A DNA stretch of 64,000 nucleotides from Chersky-840 sp963811775 (GCA_963811775.1 CAWESO010000006.1:114699-178698); one strand, 5' to 3'. Shown: positions 51,198-59,541, counted from the stretch's first letter. Numbers and translations: made by a program. The notes: generated from the letters alone by a model not told the origin.

Positions 51198-53201
51198 CTA
51201 CCGCCCCAACAGCCACTGGGCGGTTCGCACCGCATGGCGGGCCGTGGTCTGCGCGAGACCCCGACTTGCCGACTCCACCCGGGAGAACCGGTCGCTCATC
51301 CCTCGGGACTTGGTGGCCGTCGACGCGGCCCACGACGTCGCCTCGGGCTCGGCCGTCGTCGGCTGGGGCTGGGCCGGGGTCGTGATCGACGTGTCGGGAA
51401 CGCCCTCGCTGCGCGACTTCCTCCACCCCATCGGGTTGAGGTTAGCCAATCGGCCGGCGACGTCGCCCGCCCGCAAGCGCCGCCAGACGGACGACTTGCC
51501 CACCACGGCCAGGCTGGCCAGGGCCCGCCGGGGGGCGTCCACGAGGACGAGGAGGGCGAAGCCGAGGAGGATGAGCACGCCACCGATCACGCCGAGGATC
51601 CCGATGCCGGGCCCCGCCCCGGTGAAGGCCAGCGATTTCGAGCTGCCCGTGACGGCGCCGCCACCGCCGCCCGAGGTGGCCGGCGCCTTGGTGGTCGTGG
51701 TGGTGGTGACCGTCGGCGCCGGTGATCCGGTGCCGGCGATGGCGATCACCGGGTCGATGGGAGAACCCGTCGGCGGCGTGGTGGTGATGCCCGATTGGGC
51801 AATGGCGTCGTTGGGATATGCGGTGCAGGTGAGGCTGAGGGCCGAGCCCGCCACCGTGAGGCTGAGGGAGGCGGAGGAGTCCTCAGCCACGATGAAGTTG
51901 GGGCTCTGGGCCGTGAAGCCGGGCACCGTGGCGGCGGTCGAGGGGAGCGACAGGGGCACCCCAGCGCTCGGCACGGGGCTCGGGATGGGCACGTCGAAGG
52001 TGATGGCCGGGGGCTTGATGGAGGCCGGGGTGACCGCACTCGCCGGGAAGCCGTCGATCTGGGCCGTGGCCGTGCCCTGGAGGTCGGGCCCGAGCGCCGC
52101 CGCCGCACTGGCCAGCGAGGCGGGGAGGTTCACCACCGTCTGGTAGCCCGTCACGCTGAAGGCCTGTCCCGCCGTGGGGGCTGCGGGCGACAGCGTGGCG
52201 GAGGTCACCGCCCCGTTGAGGGCGATGTTGCCGACCGGGGTGCCCGGGCAGTACAGCTCATAGGGCCCGGTGATCGTGGCGCTCGGCGCCGGGGTTGTCG
52301 TGGTGGTTGTCGCCCCCACGGTCGTCGTGGTGGCGCCCTCGGTCGTCGTGGTCGCCCCTTCGGTCGTGGTGGTCGCCCCTTCGGTCGTGGTCGTGGCGCC
52401 CTCGGTCGTGGTCGTGGCGCCCTCGGTCGTGGTCGTGGCGCCGGTGACTGTCGTGGTAGTCGCCCCTGCGGTCGTGGTCGTGGCACCGGCCCCGGTGGTC
52501 GTCGTGCCCGCACCGGTCGTTGTGGTGGCGCCCGCAATCGTGGTGGTGGGCAGGACCTCGGTCCCGAACAGGACGGTGCCGATGGCGCGGTCGCCGGCTT
52601 GGTCACCGATGGCGAGTACGCAGAAGTCCCCCGCGGTCACCTGAGCCGGAGTCGGCGGACAGGGGAAGTTCGCGGCGTCGGTCTTGCCGTTGCCTGACGT
52701 GGTGCAGCCCTTGATGGGTCCAGTCGAGGCAGTCGTGCTGGCCACGGTCTGGGTGCATGTCGGGGTGCCCACAGCGGGCGGCCCGACCGTCCCGGTCGCC
52801 ACCGTCTTCGTTCCTGACAGCTTCCCTGTGGACGAGATGCTCGTGAGCGCCAGCGCGGAGCAGCTGACCGGGATGTCGTTGCCGAGGAAGAGGATCTGGG
52901 GCTGCGTCGGGTCAGAGTTGCACTGTTCGATCGAGGCCAACGAGCCGGCGGTGAAGTTCGCCCCGCTCACATTCACGACGTCGCCGCCGGCCAAGCCGGA
53001 ACACATCGGCGCGGTGGGGCTGGCGTCGTTGCACGTCACGCCCGCTGCCGTCGAGGTGAGGCTGAGTGTCTGTGTGGCGGCGGCCGCGCTGCTGGTCACG
53101 TTGGTCGCCAACAAGACCGAGCCGGCGACCAGGGTGAGGACACCAGCCGCCGACAGCAATCTCGAAGCCTGCTGAAAACCGATCTGCCTGAAGCCCTGCA
53201 C
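51198..53201 (-). CDS. Large sortase-anchored surface protein with Thr-rich repeat and long tail
   Basis: 667 residues. A signal segment (about 16-41) is followed by a domain with VVNVSGANFTAGSLASIEQC and DFCVLAIGDQAGDRAIGTVLFG, a neocarzinostatin-like pattern. Residues 219-303 are Thr-rich repeats (GATTTTE units). A second exported region follows (about 308-500), then LAFTG at 524-528 and a transmembrane helix. Unusually, about 115 further residues follow the helix, ending RTAQWLLGR; typical sorting signals end after a few basic residues. The partner sortase is probably the one at 54614. GTG 53201 has a G7 run just upstream. Confidence 0.8.
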   Translation of the reverse strand: MQGFRQIGFQQASRLLSAAGVLTLVAGSVLLATNVTSSAAAATQTLSLTSTAAGVTCNDASPTAPMCSGLAGGDVVNVSGANFTAGSLASIEQCNSDPTQPQILFLGNDIPVSCSALALTSISSTGKLSGTKTVATGTVGPPAVGTPTCTQTVASTTASTGPIKGCTTSGNGKTDAANFPCPPTPAQVTAGDFCVLAIGDQAGDRAIGTVLFGTEVLPTTTIAGATTTTGAGTTTTGAGATTTTAGATTTTVTGATTTTEGATTTTEGATTTTEGATTTTEGATTTTEGATTTTVGATTTTTTPAPSATITGPYELYCPGTPVGNIALNGAVTSATLSPAAPTAGQAFSVTGYQTVVNLPASLASAAAALGPDLQGTATAQIDGFPASAVTPASIKPPAITFDVPIPSPVPSAGVPLSLPSTAATVPGFTAQSPNFIVAEDSSASLSLTVAGSALSLTCTAYPNDAIAQSGITTTPPTGSPIDPVIAIAGTGSPAPTVTTTTTTKAPATSGGGGGAVTGSSKSLAFTGAGPGIGILGVIGGVLILLGFALLVLVDAPRRALASLAVVGKSSVWRRLRAGDVAGRLANLNPMGWRKSRSEGVPDTSITTPAQPQPTTAEPEATSWAASTATKSRGMSDRFSRVESASRGLAQTTARHAVRTAQWLLGR
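52293..52547 (-). repeat. Thr-rich 21-base tandem repeat
   Basis: The segment encodes runs of four to six Thr separated by Gly-Ala and similar, with five near-identical seven-residue units GATTTTE in the middle. It is a likely O-glycosylated stalk and a site for length change by recombination. Confidence 0.9.
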
Positions 53202-53339
53202 GTCCCCCCCATTCGGACCGCCCGTGACTGGACCCTTCGGTCCCGTCCCATGCGCTCTGATCTCCGCTACTGCTTGGTGCTACCCATCTGTTCACTTCGC
53301 CTGCCGTACTGGCTTGTTGCCTCTCCGGAAGCGACCCTC

Positions 53340-53365
53340 GGGGCGGGGCCCGAAGGCCCCGCCCC
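53340..53365 (-). terminator. Strong stem-loop with UUCG tetraloop
   Basis: GGGGCGGGGCC (53340-53350) pairs perfectly with GGCCCCGCCCC (53355-53365). Read on the minus strand the loop is TTCG closed by C-G, the extra-stable cUUCGg tetraloop. It lies 88 bases beyond the minus-strand stop of the secreted-protein gene at 53454. No T-run follows, as is common in high-GC actinobacteria. Confidence 0.75.
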
Positions 53366-53401
53366 AGAGAGCGCACTTCCCTACTGCTACTTCTACTTCT
53401 T

Positions 53402-53427
53402 GTTGCTTGCTACTAGTTGCTTGCTAC
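53402..53427. repeat. Direct repeat GTTGCTTGCTAC x2 in a GC-poor patch
   Basis: GTTGCTTGCTAC occurs at 53402-53413 and 53416-53427 inside a pyrimidine-rich, relatively AT-rich stretch (about 53370-53455). The stretch lies between the 53454 stop and the UUCG stem-loop. No function is apparent. Confidence 0.7.
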
Positions 53428-53453
53428 TTGTTACGTCCTACTTGAAGCGTTGC

Positions 53454-54155
53454 TCAGCTGACGCTGGCCTTGCTGGTGTTGCCGTCGATCGACGCCGTGG
53501 CGATGGTGCCGGTGCCCGAGCCGAGGTCGTTGAAGAAGCCCCCGGTCGTTCCCGGGCCGGTGTCGGTGCCCAGGCACGCGGTCAGCTTCGTGGTCTCGCC
53601 CTTGTCCTGCTTGGGCTTCTTGACCGTACCGTTGATCACGAAGGCAGCCTCAACGGGGTTGCCGCCAGGGGGCGAAACCGAGTCGGTGCACGTCGTTTCC
53701 GTGGCGCTGGTTGTCTTCGTCTGGTACGCCGTCCCGTCAATCGTGAAGTCGAGCTTCTTGAGCGACTTCTCGAGCGACTGGATCGTGGTCGGGGACGCGA
53801 AGGCGCTTTCTCCGTCGTACGAGAAGGTCTTCTTGGCCTCACACGCCGTGCCGGCCGGGTTGTTCGGGCCCTTGCACTTCGTGCTCTTCGAGGCGATGGT
53901 CAGGTTCGGGACACTGCCCGTGCAGCCTCCGAAGCCAACCCCACTCGTCGTGGTGTCAGACACCTTCAGCGTGGGACTCACGGAACCCTCTTTGGAGAGC
54001 CCAGGAGCCTGGAAGTGCACCGTGCCGTGAACCGTGCAGTTACGTGCCGGGTCCGGTGGGACCACCGTCTTGGCCGACGCTGTCGCGCCGAGCCCGGCGA
54101 TGGTGCCGAGTGGAAGGGCGAGTGCGAAGACGCCCATCAGGATTTTGCGACGCAT
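53454..54155 (-). CDS. Secreted protein of unknown function
   Basis: 233 residues from ATG 54155, chosen because AAGGAG lies nine bases upstream and the start is followed by a clear signal peptide (RRKILMGVFALALPLGTIAG, cleavage after ATASA). The mature part is Thr/Ser/Lys-rich and has six or more cysteines (NCTVHG, GGCTGS, KCKG, ACEAK, TCTDS, ACLGT). No domain is recognised. It has lower GC and more Lys than neighbouring genes. No membrane anchor or sorting signal is present, so it is probably released. Confidence 0.78.
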   Translation of the reverse strand: MRRKILMGVFALALPLGTIAGLGATASAKTVVPPDPARNCTVHGTVHFQAPGLSKEGSVSPTLKVSDTTTSGVGFGGCTGSVPNLTIASKSTKCKGPNNPAGTACEAKKTFSYDGESAFASPTTIQSLEKSLKKLDFTIDGTAYQTKTTSATETTCTDSVSPPGGNPVEAAFVINGTVKKPKQDKGETTKLTACLGTDTGPGTTGGFFNDLGSGTGTIATASIDGNTSKASVS

Positions 54156-54613
54156 GTGTTGGTGCTCCTTTGGTTGGATCAATTTGGTGTGATCACGGAT
54201 GTAACAGTTCCTGACACGCATCCCCCCCATCAACCGTACGGTTCCGCTGCCCGATGCCGTCCGGGGGGGTGCATCCCGGCGCATCGACCCGTCTCCGGGC
54301 AACAACAGCGCTCACCGTGGGTTGAGGACCCCCTACCCCCTTCCGTCTCCAGCGAGCCCCCCAGGCGTCCGTGCCCGTCCCGCGACGGGTACCACGGCTG
54401 CCTGGAATCCCCCGCAACCGTTGCTGTCAGCCACGATACGGAGTACCGGGACCGGTCACATCGTCACGATTGAGGAAATGCGCCGGCGTCAAGCGGTGTT
54501 CGGCCGAGCCGCGACGTGACTGCGTAGCGGGGTGATTACCGACCGTGGGAATGACCGGGATCGTGTGATTTGACGACGGCGCAAACGGGGGCCCGGCCGT
54601 ACACTGGCTCCTC
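54156..54613. other. Intergenic region without a recognisable gene
   Basis: 458 bases between the divergent secreted-protein and sortase genes. It holds the AAGGAG site of the minus-strand gene, a GATCA/TGATC inverted repeat (54177-54194) near that start, a TTGACG at 54570-54575 and the TACACT box at 54600. Short ORFs here have no coding character that I can support. Confidence 0.5.
54600..54605 (+). promoter_or_regulatory. Candidate leaderless -10 box TACACT for the sortase gene
   Basis: TACACT is eight bases before GTG 54614. TTGACG at 54570-54575 is 24 bases further up, too far for a normal -35. Confidence 0.42.
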
Positions 54614-55600
54614 GTGAGGGGGCACAAGGTGCTGAAGCGCGTGGCGGTGACGTCGGTCTCCGTGGGCGTGCTCCTCTTGTCGTTCGTGGCCTACCAGCTG
54701 TGGGGCACGGCGCTCTACGAGCATCATGCCCAGGACCAGCTCCGTCAGGAGCTCAAGCAGAAGTTCAAGCCGCCGACGACGACCGTGTCCTCGACGGTGC
54801 CCGGCGCCCCCTCGACGACGACGACCGCTCCGGTGGCCAAGGACCTGGTGGCACCCAACACCCCCGCCCCCAAGGTCGGGGCGCCCATCGGGCTGCTGAC
54901 CATCCCCCGGATCGGCATGAACGCGGTGGCCATCGTCGAAGGCACCGACGAGAACCAACTCCAGGAGGGCCCCGGCCACTACCTGGGGACACCCCTCCCG
55001 GGACAGGCGGGCAACGCCGCCATCGCCGGGCACCGAACCACCTACGGGGCCCCCTTCTACAACCTCAACGAACTGCAGGCGGGCGACCCCATCACGGTCC
55101 AGACGTCGCAGGGCACGTTCACCTATCAGGTCGTCAACTCCCACGTGGTATTGCCGTCCAACACCGCCGTGCTCGACGCCAGCACGGGGCCCGAGCTGAC
55201 CCTGACGACCTGCAACCCCCGGTACAGCTCCTCGACGCGCCTGGTGGTCACGGCCACCCTCACCAACACCACCATCACCGCGCCCCCGACTACCACGGCC
55301 ACCACCGCGCCCCAGAGCACGAGCACCACAGCCACCCTTCCCAAGAGCCTCGGCGGGGGCGAAGGCGAGAACACCCTGGCCGGCGGGGGCCTCGGCGGCG
55401 TCAGCACCGGGGGGCAGGTGGGACTGGCCGTCCTGTGGGGCGTGCTCACGCTGGTGGCGGCCGCACTGGGGCTCGTCGGTTGGCGGCGGGGCCAGCGACC
55501 CTGGTCCTGGGTCGTGATCGCCATGGGGACCCCACTCACCGTGGCCGGACTCCTGCTCTGCTACCAGCACATCAGCCTGGCGCTGCCACAATCCTTCTGA
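54614..55600 (+). CDS. Class E-type sortase
   Basis: 328 residues. One N-terminal transmembrane helix (about 12-30), a Thr/Pro linker, then the sortase domain: AIAGHRTTYGAPFYNL has the catalytic His 140, LTLTTCNPRY the Cys 200 (TLTTC form of TLxTC) and SSSTRLVV the Arg 209. A second Thr-rich linker and two C-terminal helices follow, an addition beyond the minimal sortase. Class E enzymes prefer LAxTG, matching the LAFTG signals of the proteins at 23869 and 51198. The GTG start may lie at the mRNA 5' end. Confidence 0.9.
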   Translation: MRGHKVLKRVAVTSVSVGVLLLSFVAYQLWGTALYEHHAQDQLRQELKQKFKPPTTTVSSTVPGAPSTTTTAPVAKDLVAPNTPAPKVGAPIGLLTIPRIGMNAVAIVEGTDENQLQEGPGHYLGTPLPGQAGNAAIAGHRTTYGAPFYNLNELQAGDPITVQTSQGTFTYQVVNSHVVLPSNTAVLDASTGPELTLTTCNPRYSSSTRLVVTATLTNTTITAPPTTTATTAPQSTSTTATLPKSLGGGEGENTLAGGGLGGVSTGGQVGLAVLWGVLTLVAAALGLVGWRRGQRPWSWVVIAMGTPLTVAGLLLCYQHISLALPQSF

Positions 55601-55656
55601 TTCGGCCCCGATGCGGCGAAAATTTCGTCAGATTTTGCTTGCAAAGCCCAAAACGC

Positions 55657-55686
55657 TTGGCCAAAGAGCCCGCCAGCGGGTAGCTT
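55657..55686 (+). promoter_or_regulatory. Candidate sigma-70-type promoter TTGGCC-N18-TAGCTT
   Basis: TTGGCC (55657-55662) and TAGCTT (55681-55686) are 18 bases apart, upstream of the LuxR-type regulator gene. The TTG at 55685 overlaps the -10 box, which argues against it as the start codon. Confidence 0.4.
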
Positions 55687-55750
55687 GAGCGCAGAGGGCC
55701 ACGCTCCGTGGTGTGGCTCCGGGGGGTGCGGGGGTTGCCGCGATGGCAAG

Positions 55751-57268
55751 GTGACGGCGTTCGTTGAACGCTTAGACGAGGGAGAGCCCCGGCGGTCCGA
55801 CGCCGCTGTGGCAGCGCCCGGCGTGCCGCCCTGGCCGAGACACGATCGGCGGGCGGGCGACAAGGACACCAACGGGCGCCGTGGCGTGGCGGTGAGCGGG
55901 GCCGCCGAACGCCGTACCTGGGTGAGCGGCTCGGGGTACAACGTCATCGCCTGTGTCGACGTGCAGCCGGCGATGTCGTCGGAGGCCGCGCCCGAACGCA
56001 ACGACCTGCTGTGGCGGATGGCGCTGCGACGCATGGAGCGCTGCATCCGACCCAGCGACCAGGTCTGCATGTTGGCCGGCCCGCGTGTCGCCGTCGTTCT
56101 CGGGAACGGATCGCAGCGAGTCGTGCCGAGCGCGCTCGGGAAGCGACTGGCCCGCGCCCTCGGCGACCATCTGGCCGTGGGCGCCACCGGGCTCGACCTG
56201 CGCGTCGCCATCGGCGTGGGTGCGGGAACGAGCAATGTCGAGCCCGCCGCGCTGGCGGCGGCGGCGATGGCGCCGCTTCGCATCACGCGACGGCGCCCGG
56301 GCGCCAACGGCCACGGTCCGACATCGGCGTTCGTCGCCATCACCCATGTACCGGACCACCCGGCGACGGCGCTGCTCGACCCGCTCGTGGCGCCGCGCCC
56401 CGACGTCGACGACCCGTGTCGCACCACCTTCACCCGCCTGCCCCGACGCCTCGACCATCGCGTCCTCGTGACGGTGTCCGACGACCATGACCTCGCGGGC
56501 GAGGCCGTCACACCCTTCGGCTGGGCGCCGTTCGGTCCCGCCGAGACCGCCCCGTCGCTGACCGGAACGGGACTGCGGGTGCTGCTCGTCGACCCCGAAG
56601 CGCATCCTGACCGAGGTCCCCGACCGCTCATGGAGGCGGTGGTGGCCGTGGCGCGCCGGTGCGGCGCGGAGCCGGTCCTGTCCCCCGCCGTCGATACCGA
56701 CGCCGTGCTCCTGGACCTCTACCTTGCCAAGCCCGACGTCGTGCTCGTCGTGGTGCAGGGGGAGGTACCCCGGTTCGGGGCCGGTGCCGAGTCAGTGTAC
56801 GGCTGGGACCGTCCGGCCCGGATCACGCGTGCACTGCGCGACGCCGGCACGCCGGTGATCGCCCTCAGCGTCGGCGCCAGTGCCGCGGCCCTGGCGGTGT
56901 GCGTGGAGCAAGGCGCCGTCGGGCTCCTCCACACCGATCTGCTGTCCCAGGAGTTGGCCCGCCAGGCGGCGCGGCGGCTCAATACGAACGGTGGGGGCTC
57001 GCAGAACGGCGCCGACGACGCCCGGGGGCCGGGGCAACTCCCCTCCCCGTACAACACCCTCGTCCACCTCACCCCGAGTGAGCGCCGGGTCCTGTTCCAC
57101 ATGATGGAGGGGCGCTCCGCGGCTGAGATCGCCACCACGCTCGTGGTCTCGCTCACCACTGTGCGCTCGCACATCCGCTCCATCCTGCGGAAGCTGAACG
57201 TGAACTCACAGCTGGCCGCCGTCGCCCTCGCATTCGGCACCCTTCCCGACCAGGCCTTGGTGGAGTAA
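55751..57268 (+). CDS. LuxR-type regulator with GGDEF-like and receiver-like domains, both degenerate
   Basis: 505 residues from GTG 55751; the frame is open from 55685. Residues about 65-178 follow the layout of a GGDEF domain (NDLLWRMALRRMERCIRPSDQ) but the GG(D/E)EF signature reads MLAGPRVAVV, so no cyclase activity is expected. Residues about 275-400 resemble a receiver domain (RVLLVDPEAH, PDVVLVVVQGE) without the phospho-acceptor Asp or the strand-5 Lys. The C terminus (LTPSERRVLFHMMEGRSAAE ... VRSHIRSILRKL) is a clear LuxR HTH. It is the only regulator in the window and may control the surface genes. Confidence 0.8.
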   Translation: MTAFVERLDEGEPRRSDAAVAAPGVPPWPRHDRRAGDKDTNGRRGVAVSGAAERRTWVSGSGYNVIACVDVQPAMSSEAAPERNDLLWRMALRRMERCIRPSDQVCMLAGPRVAVVLGNGSQRVVPSALGKRLARALGDHLAVGATGLDLRVAIGVGAGTSNVEPAALAAAAMAPLRITRRRPGANGHGPTSAFVAITHVPDHPATALLDPLVAPRPDVDDPCRTTFTRLPRRLDHRVLVTVSDDHDLAGEAVTPFGWAPFGPAETAPSLTGTGLRVLLVDPEAHPDRGPRPLMEAVVAVARRCGAEPVLSPAVDTDAVLLDLYLAKPDVVLVVVQGEVPRFGAGAESVYGWDRPARITRALRDAGTPVIALSVGASAAALAVCVEQGAVGLLHTDLLSQELARQAARRLNTNGGGSQNGADDARGPGQLPSPYNTLVHLTPSERRVLFHMMEGRSAAEIATTLVVSLTTVRSHIRSILRKLNVNSQLAAVALAFGTLPDQALVE

Positions 57269-57307
57269 GTCGGAGCGCCCGAGCCGACGCGTCGATGCTC
57301 GGTTGGC

Positions 57308-57313
57308 TAAAGT
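57308..57313 (+). promoter_or_regulatory. Candidate leaderless -10 box TAAAGT
   Basis: TAAAGT is seven bases before ATG 57321, with no ribosome site between. Confidence 0.42.
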
Positions 57314-57320
57314 CCATGCC

Positions 57321-57623
57321 ATGACTCCGATGAAATGGCTCACCGCGGTGCTCGGCGTGCTGGGCCTCCTGGCCCTGGTGGCCGCCATCATGTACTTCAC
57401 GATCCCCGCGCACTCGCTGCCGTCGTTCCTCGGTCCGCTGCAGCGGGTGAACGCCCATCGGAAGCGCCGGGGTGAGGCCGCCATCGCCCTGGCGGTCGTC
57501 CTGTGGGTCGTGGCCGGCATCGTCGTCTATGTCGGCAGGCGGGCCGCGACCGCCGGTGCGGCGCCCAAGCCGGCAGCCGAGGCTGCGGCCGAACAGCCCG
57601 CGAGCGACCAACCCGCCACCTAG
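57321..57623 (+). CDS. Small membrane protein
   Basis: 100 residues with two transmembrane helices (about 5-27 and 52-72), a short loop with HRKRRGE between, and an Ala/Pro/Glu-rich tail (AAPKPAAEAAAEQ). No family is recognised. ATG 57321 is preferred over an upstream TTG at 57303 because of the TAAAGT box spacing. It precedes the YVTN lipoprotein gene by about 60 bases. Confidence 0.65.
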   Translation: MTPMKWLTAVLGVLGLLALVAAIMYFTIPAHSLPSFLGPLQRVNAHRKRRGEAAIALAVVLWVVAGIVVYVGRRAATAGAAPKPAAEAAAEQPASDQPAT

Positions 57624-57686
57624 TCCCCGACACTGGTCGTCATGGCCCTGTCGGCGCCGGGCCACAGATTCCGTCGGGTCGGGGTC

Positions 57687-58742
57687 ATGAGCGAGGGCCG
57701 CGCCCGCGCCGCAGGTGTCACGATCCGCCGCTCGCCGCGCACCGGACTGGGCGTCCTCGTCCTCCTGGCCATCGCCATCAGCGCCTGTGGTGGCTCCGCC
57801 GCCGGCGCGGGTGAGCCGTCCGCCATCCCACCGGGCGCGCAGGCGTATGTGTGCAACTTCGCCTACGAGGCCCACCCGGGGATGACGATCACGCCGATCG
57901 ACCTGTCGGGACCCCGGCCCGAGCACCGCGTCACCGTCGGGTCGTTGCCCTCGGCGGTGGCGGCCACGCCGGGCGGCGCCGAGCTCGCCGTCACCACGCA
58001 AGGCGACGACGGCCTCGTCCTGCTCGACACGGCGAGCAACACGGTGATGGGCCGGGTGACGACCGGGCTCGAGCCCGACGCCGTCGCCATCACGCCCGAC
58101 GGCAAGACGGCGGTGGTGGCCAACTTCGGCGATGGCACCGTCAGCCTCGTGGACCTCACGACGTTGCGCATCGACACGACCGTGGCCGTGGGCAGCCAGC
58201 CCGACGCCGTCGCCATCACGCCCGACGGCACGACGGCGGTGGTGGCCAACTTCGGCGATGGCACCGTCAGCCTCGTGGACCTCACGACGTTGCACATCGA
58301 CACGACCGTGGCCGTGGGCAGCCAGCCCGACGCCGTCGCCATCACGCCCGACGGCACGACGGCGGTGGTGGCCAACTTCGGCGATGGCACCGTCAGCCTC
58401 GTGGACCTCGCCACCATGACCGCGGCCGCTCCCGTGACCGTGGGACCCGGCCCGAGCGCGGTCGTCGTCTCGGGCGCGGCGGCAGGAAGGGGTGCCACGG
58501 CGTGGGTCGGGATGGGGAAGTCCCTCGTCCCCGTGGCGCTGGCACGACCGGTTCCGGGACCGGCCGTGGCGGTGGGGCACATCGTCGAGGCCGTCGCCCT
58601 CGCCGACGGGGGGCGCACGGCGTGGATCGCGAGCCAGGGCGGCGCCATCTTCCCCGTCACCCTGTCCACCGGCCGGGTCGGGAAGAGCACCGCCGTGGCG
58701 GGCCAGCCCTCGGCCATCGCCGTCACACCGCCGGCGCCATGA
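57687..58742 (+). CDS. YVTN-type beta-propeller lipoprotein
   Basis: 351 residues from ATG 57687; ATG 57642 is in frame but gives an overlong signal n-region. A signal peptide ending LAIAISAC is a lipobox. The mature part is built of propeller repeats of the YVTN type (PDAVAITPDGTTAVVANFGD, GTVSLVD). The central three repeats are nearly identical at DNA level, with a 126-base period. Such proteins are cell-surface or periplasmic-space scaffolds; the ligand is unknown. Confidence 0.82.
   Translation: MSEGRARAAGVTIRRSPRTGLGVLVLLAIAISACGGSAAGAGEPSAIPPGAQAYVCNFAYEAHPGMTITPIDLSGPRPEHRVTVGSLPSAVAATPGGAELAVTTQGDDGLVLLDTASNTVMGRVTTGLEPDAVAITPDGKTAVVANFGDGTVSLVDLTTLRIDTTVAVGSQPDAVAITPDGTTAVVANFGDGTVSLVDLTTLHIDTTVAVGSQPDAVAITPDGTTAVVANFGDGTVSLVDLATMTAAAPVTVGPGPSAVVVSGAAAGRGATAWVGMGKSLVPVALARPVPGPAVAVGHIVEAVALADGGRTAWIASQGGAIFPVTLSTGRVGKSTAVAGQPSAIAVTPPAP
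58074..58425 (+). repeat. 126-base tandem repeat, nearly identical copies
   Basis: Copies begin at 58074, 58200 and 58326 (period 126, 42 residues, one propeller unit each). They differ at only a few bases; the third copy diverges after the VDL codons. This indicates recent duplication or gene conversion inside the propeller. Confidence 0.92.
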
Positions 58743-58797
58743 TCGACGCGCCGGCGCCGCCCATCGACTCTCCGTTCCCGCCACGACAGGACGTGCC

Positions 58798-59490
58798 ATG
58801 AAGCTCAGCGTGTTGATGCCGGTGTTCAACGAGTCGGCGACACTGGCCTCCGCCGTGGCCAGGGTGCTCGCCGTCGAGTACCCGTGCGACATGGAGCTCG
58901 TGCTCGTCGACGACGGCAGCACGGACGGGACGGATCGGCTGATCGACGAATTGCCCGACGCCGTCGTCACCCACCGGCATCCCGTCAACCGGGGCAAGGG
59001 CGCGGCCGTGCGCACCGCCGCGGGGCTCGCCACCGGTGACTACGTCATCGTGTGCGACGCAGATCTCGAGTACACGCCGTCGGACATCCCGGCCCTGCTC
59101 CATCCCATCCTCGAGGGCGAGGCCGAGGTGGTGTTCGGGACCCGTTCCTTCGGCAGCCACACCGCCTATTCGTTCTGGTACGTCGTCGGCAACTGGGCGG
59201 TGACGATGGCGGCCAACGTCCTGTTCAACGCGTGGCTGAGCGACCTGGAGACATGCTTCAAGGTCATGCCTCTGGCGCTGTATCGCGAGCTGGACCTCAC
59301 CGAGCCGGGTTTCGGCGTCGAGCCCGAGATCACGGCCAAGCTCCTGCGGCGCCACATCCGCCCCTACGAGGTGCCCATTACCTACCGGGCCCGAGGCCGC
59401 GAGGAGGGCAAGAAGCTCACCTGGCGCGACGGCGTCCAGGCCTTGTGGATCTTGGCGAAGATCCGGTTCGTCACCGGGCGCTCGTCGTAG
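58798..59490 (+). CDS. Polyprenyl-phosphate glycosyltransferase (GT2, DPM1-like)
   Basis: 230 residues. LSVLMPVFNESATL, ELVLVDDGSTDGT, NRGKGAAVRTA and YVIVCDADLEY are the DPM1/GtrB-like motifs in order; RARGREEGKKLTWRDG is the family's C-terminal signature. No C-terminal membrane helices are present. It would form a polyprenyl-phosphate sugar for outer-face transferases. It lies 55 bases after the propeller gene. Confidence 0.88.
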   Translation: MKLSVLMPVFNESATLASAVARVLAVEYPCDMELVLVDDGSTDGTDRLIDELPDAVVTHRHPVNRGKGAAVRTAAGLATGDYVIVCDADLEYTPSDIPALLHPILEGEAEVVFGTRSFGSHTAYSFWYVVGNWAVTMAANVLFNAWLSDLETCFKVMPLALYRELDLTEPGFGVEPEITAKLLRRHIRPYEVPITYRARGREEGKKLTWRDGVQALWILAKIRFVTGRSS

Positions 59491-59541
59491 GACCGGGCGC
59501 GCCCCTCCCCTGCCCCTGAGGAACCCCGGGCATCTGCGAAG

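Noticed and set aside
52270..52644. Val-rich plus-strand ORF opposite the Thr repeat
   Set aside because: It is the antisense reading of the ACC/ACG Thr repeat of the LAFTG protein.
54322..54519. 65-codon ORF in the gap before the sortase gene
   Set aside because: No ribosome site, no signal or motif, and composition like random GC-rich sequence.
58074..58425. CRISPR-like array
   Set aside because: The repeats are contiguous 126-base coding units without spacers.
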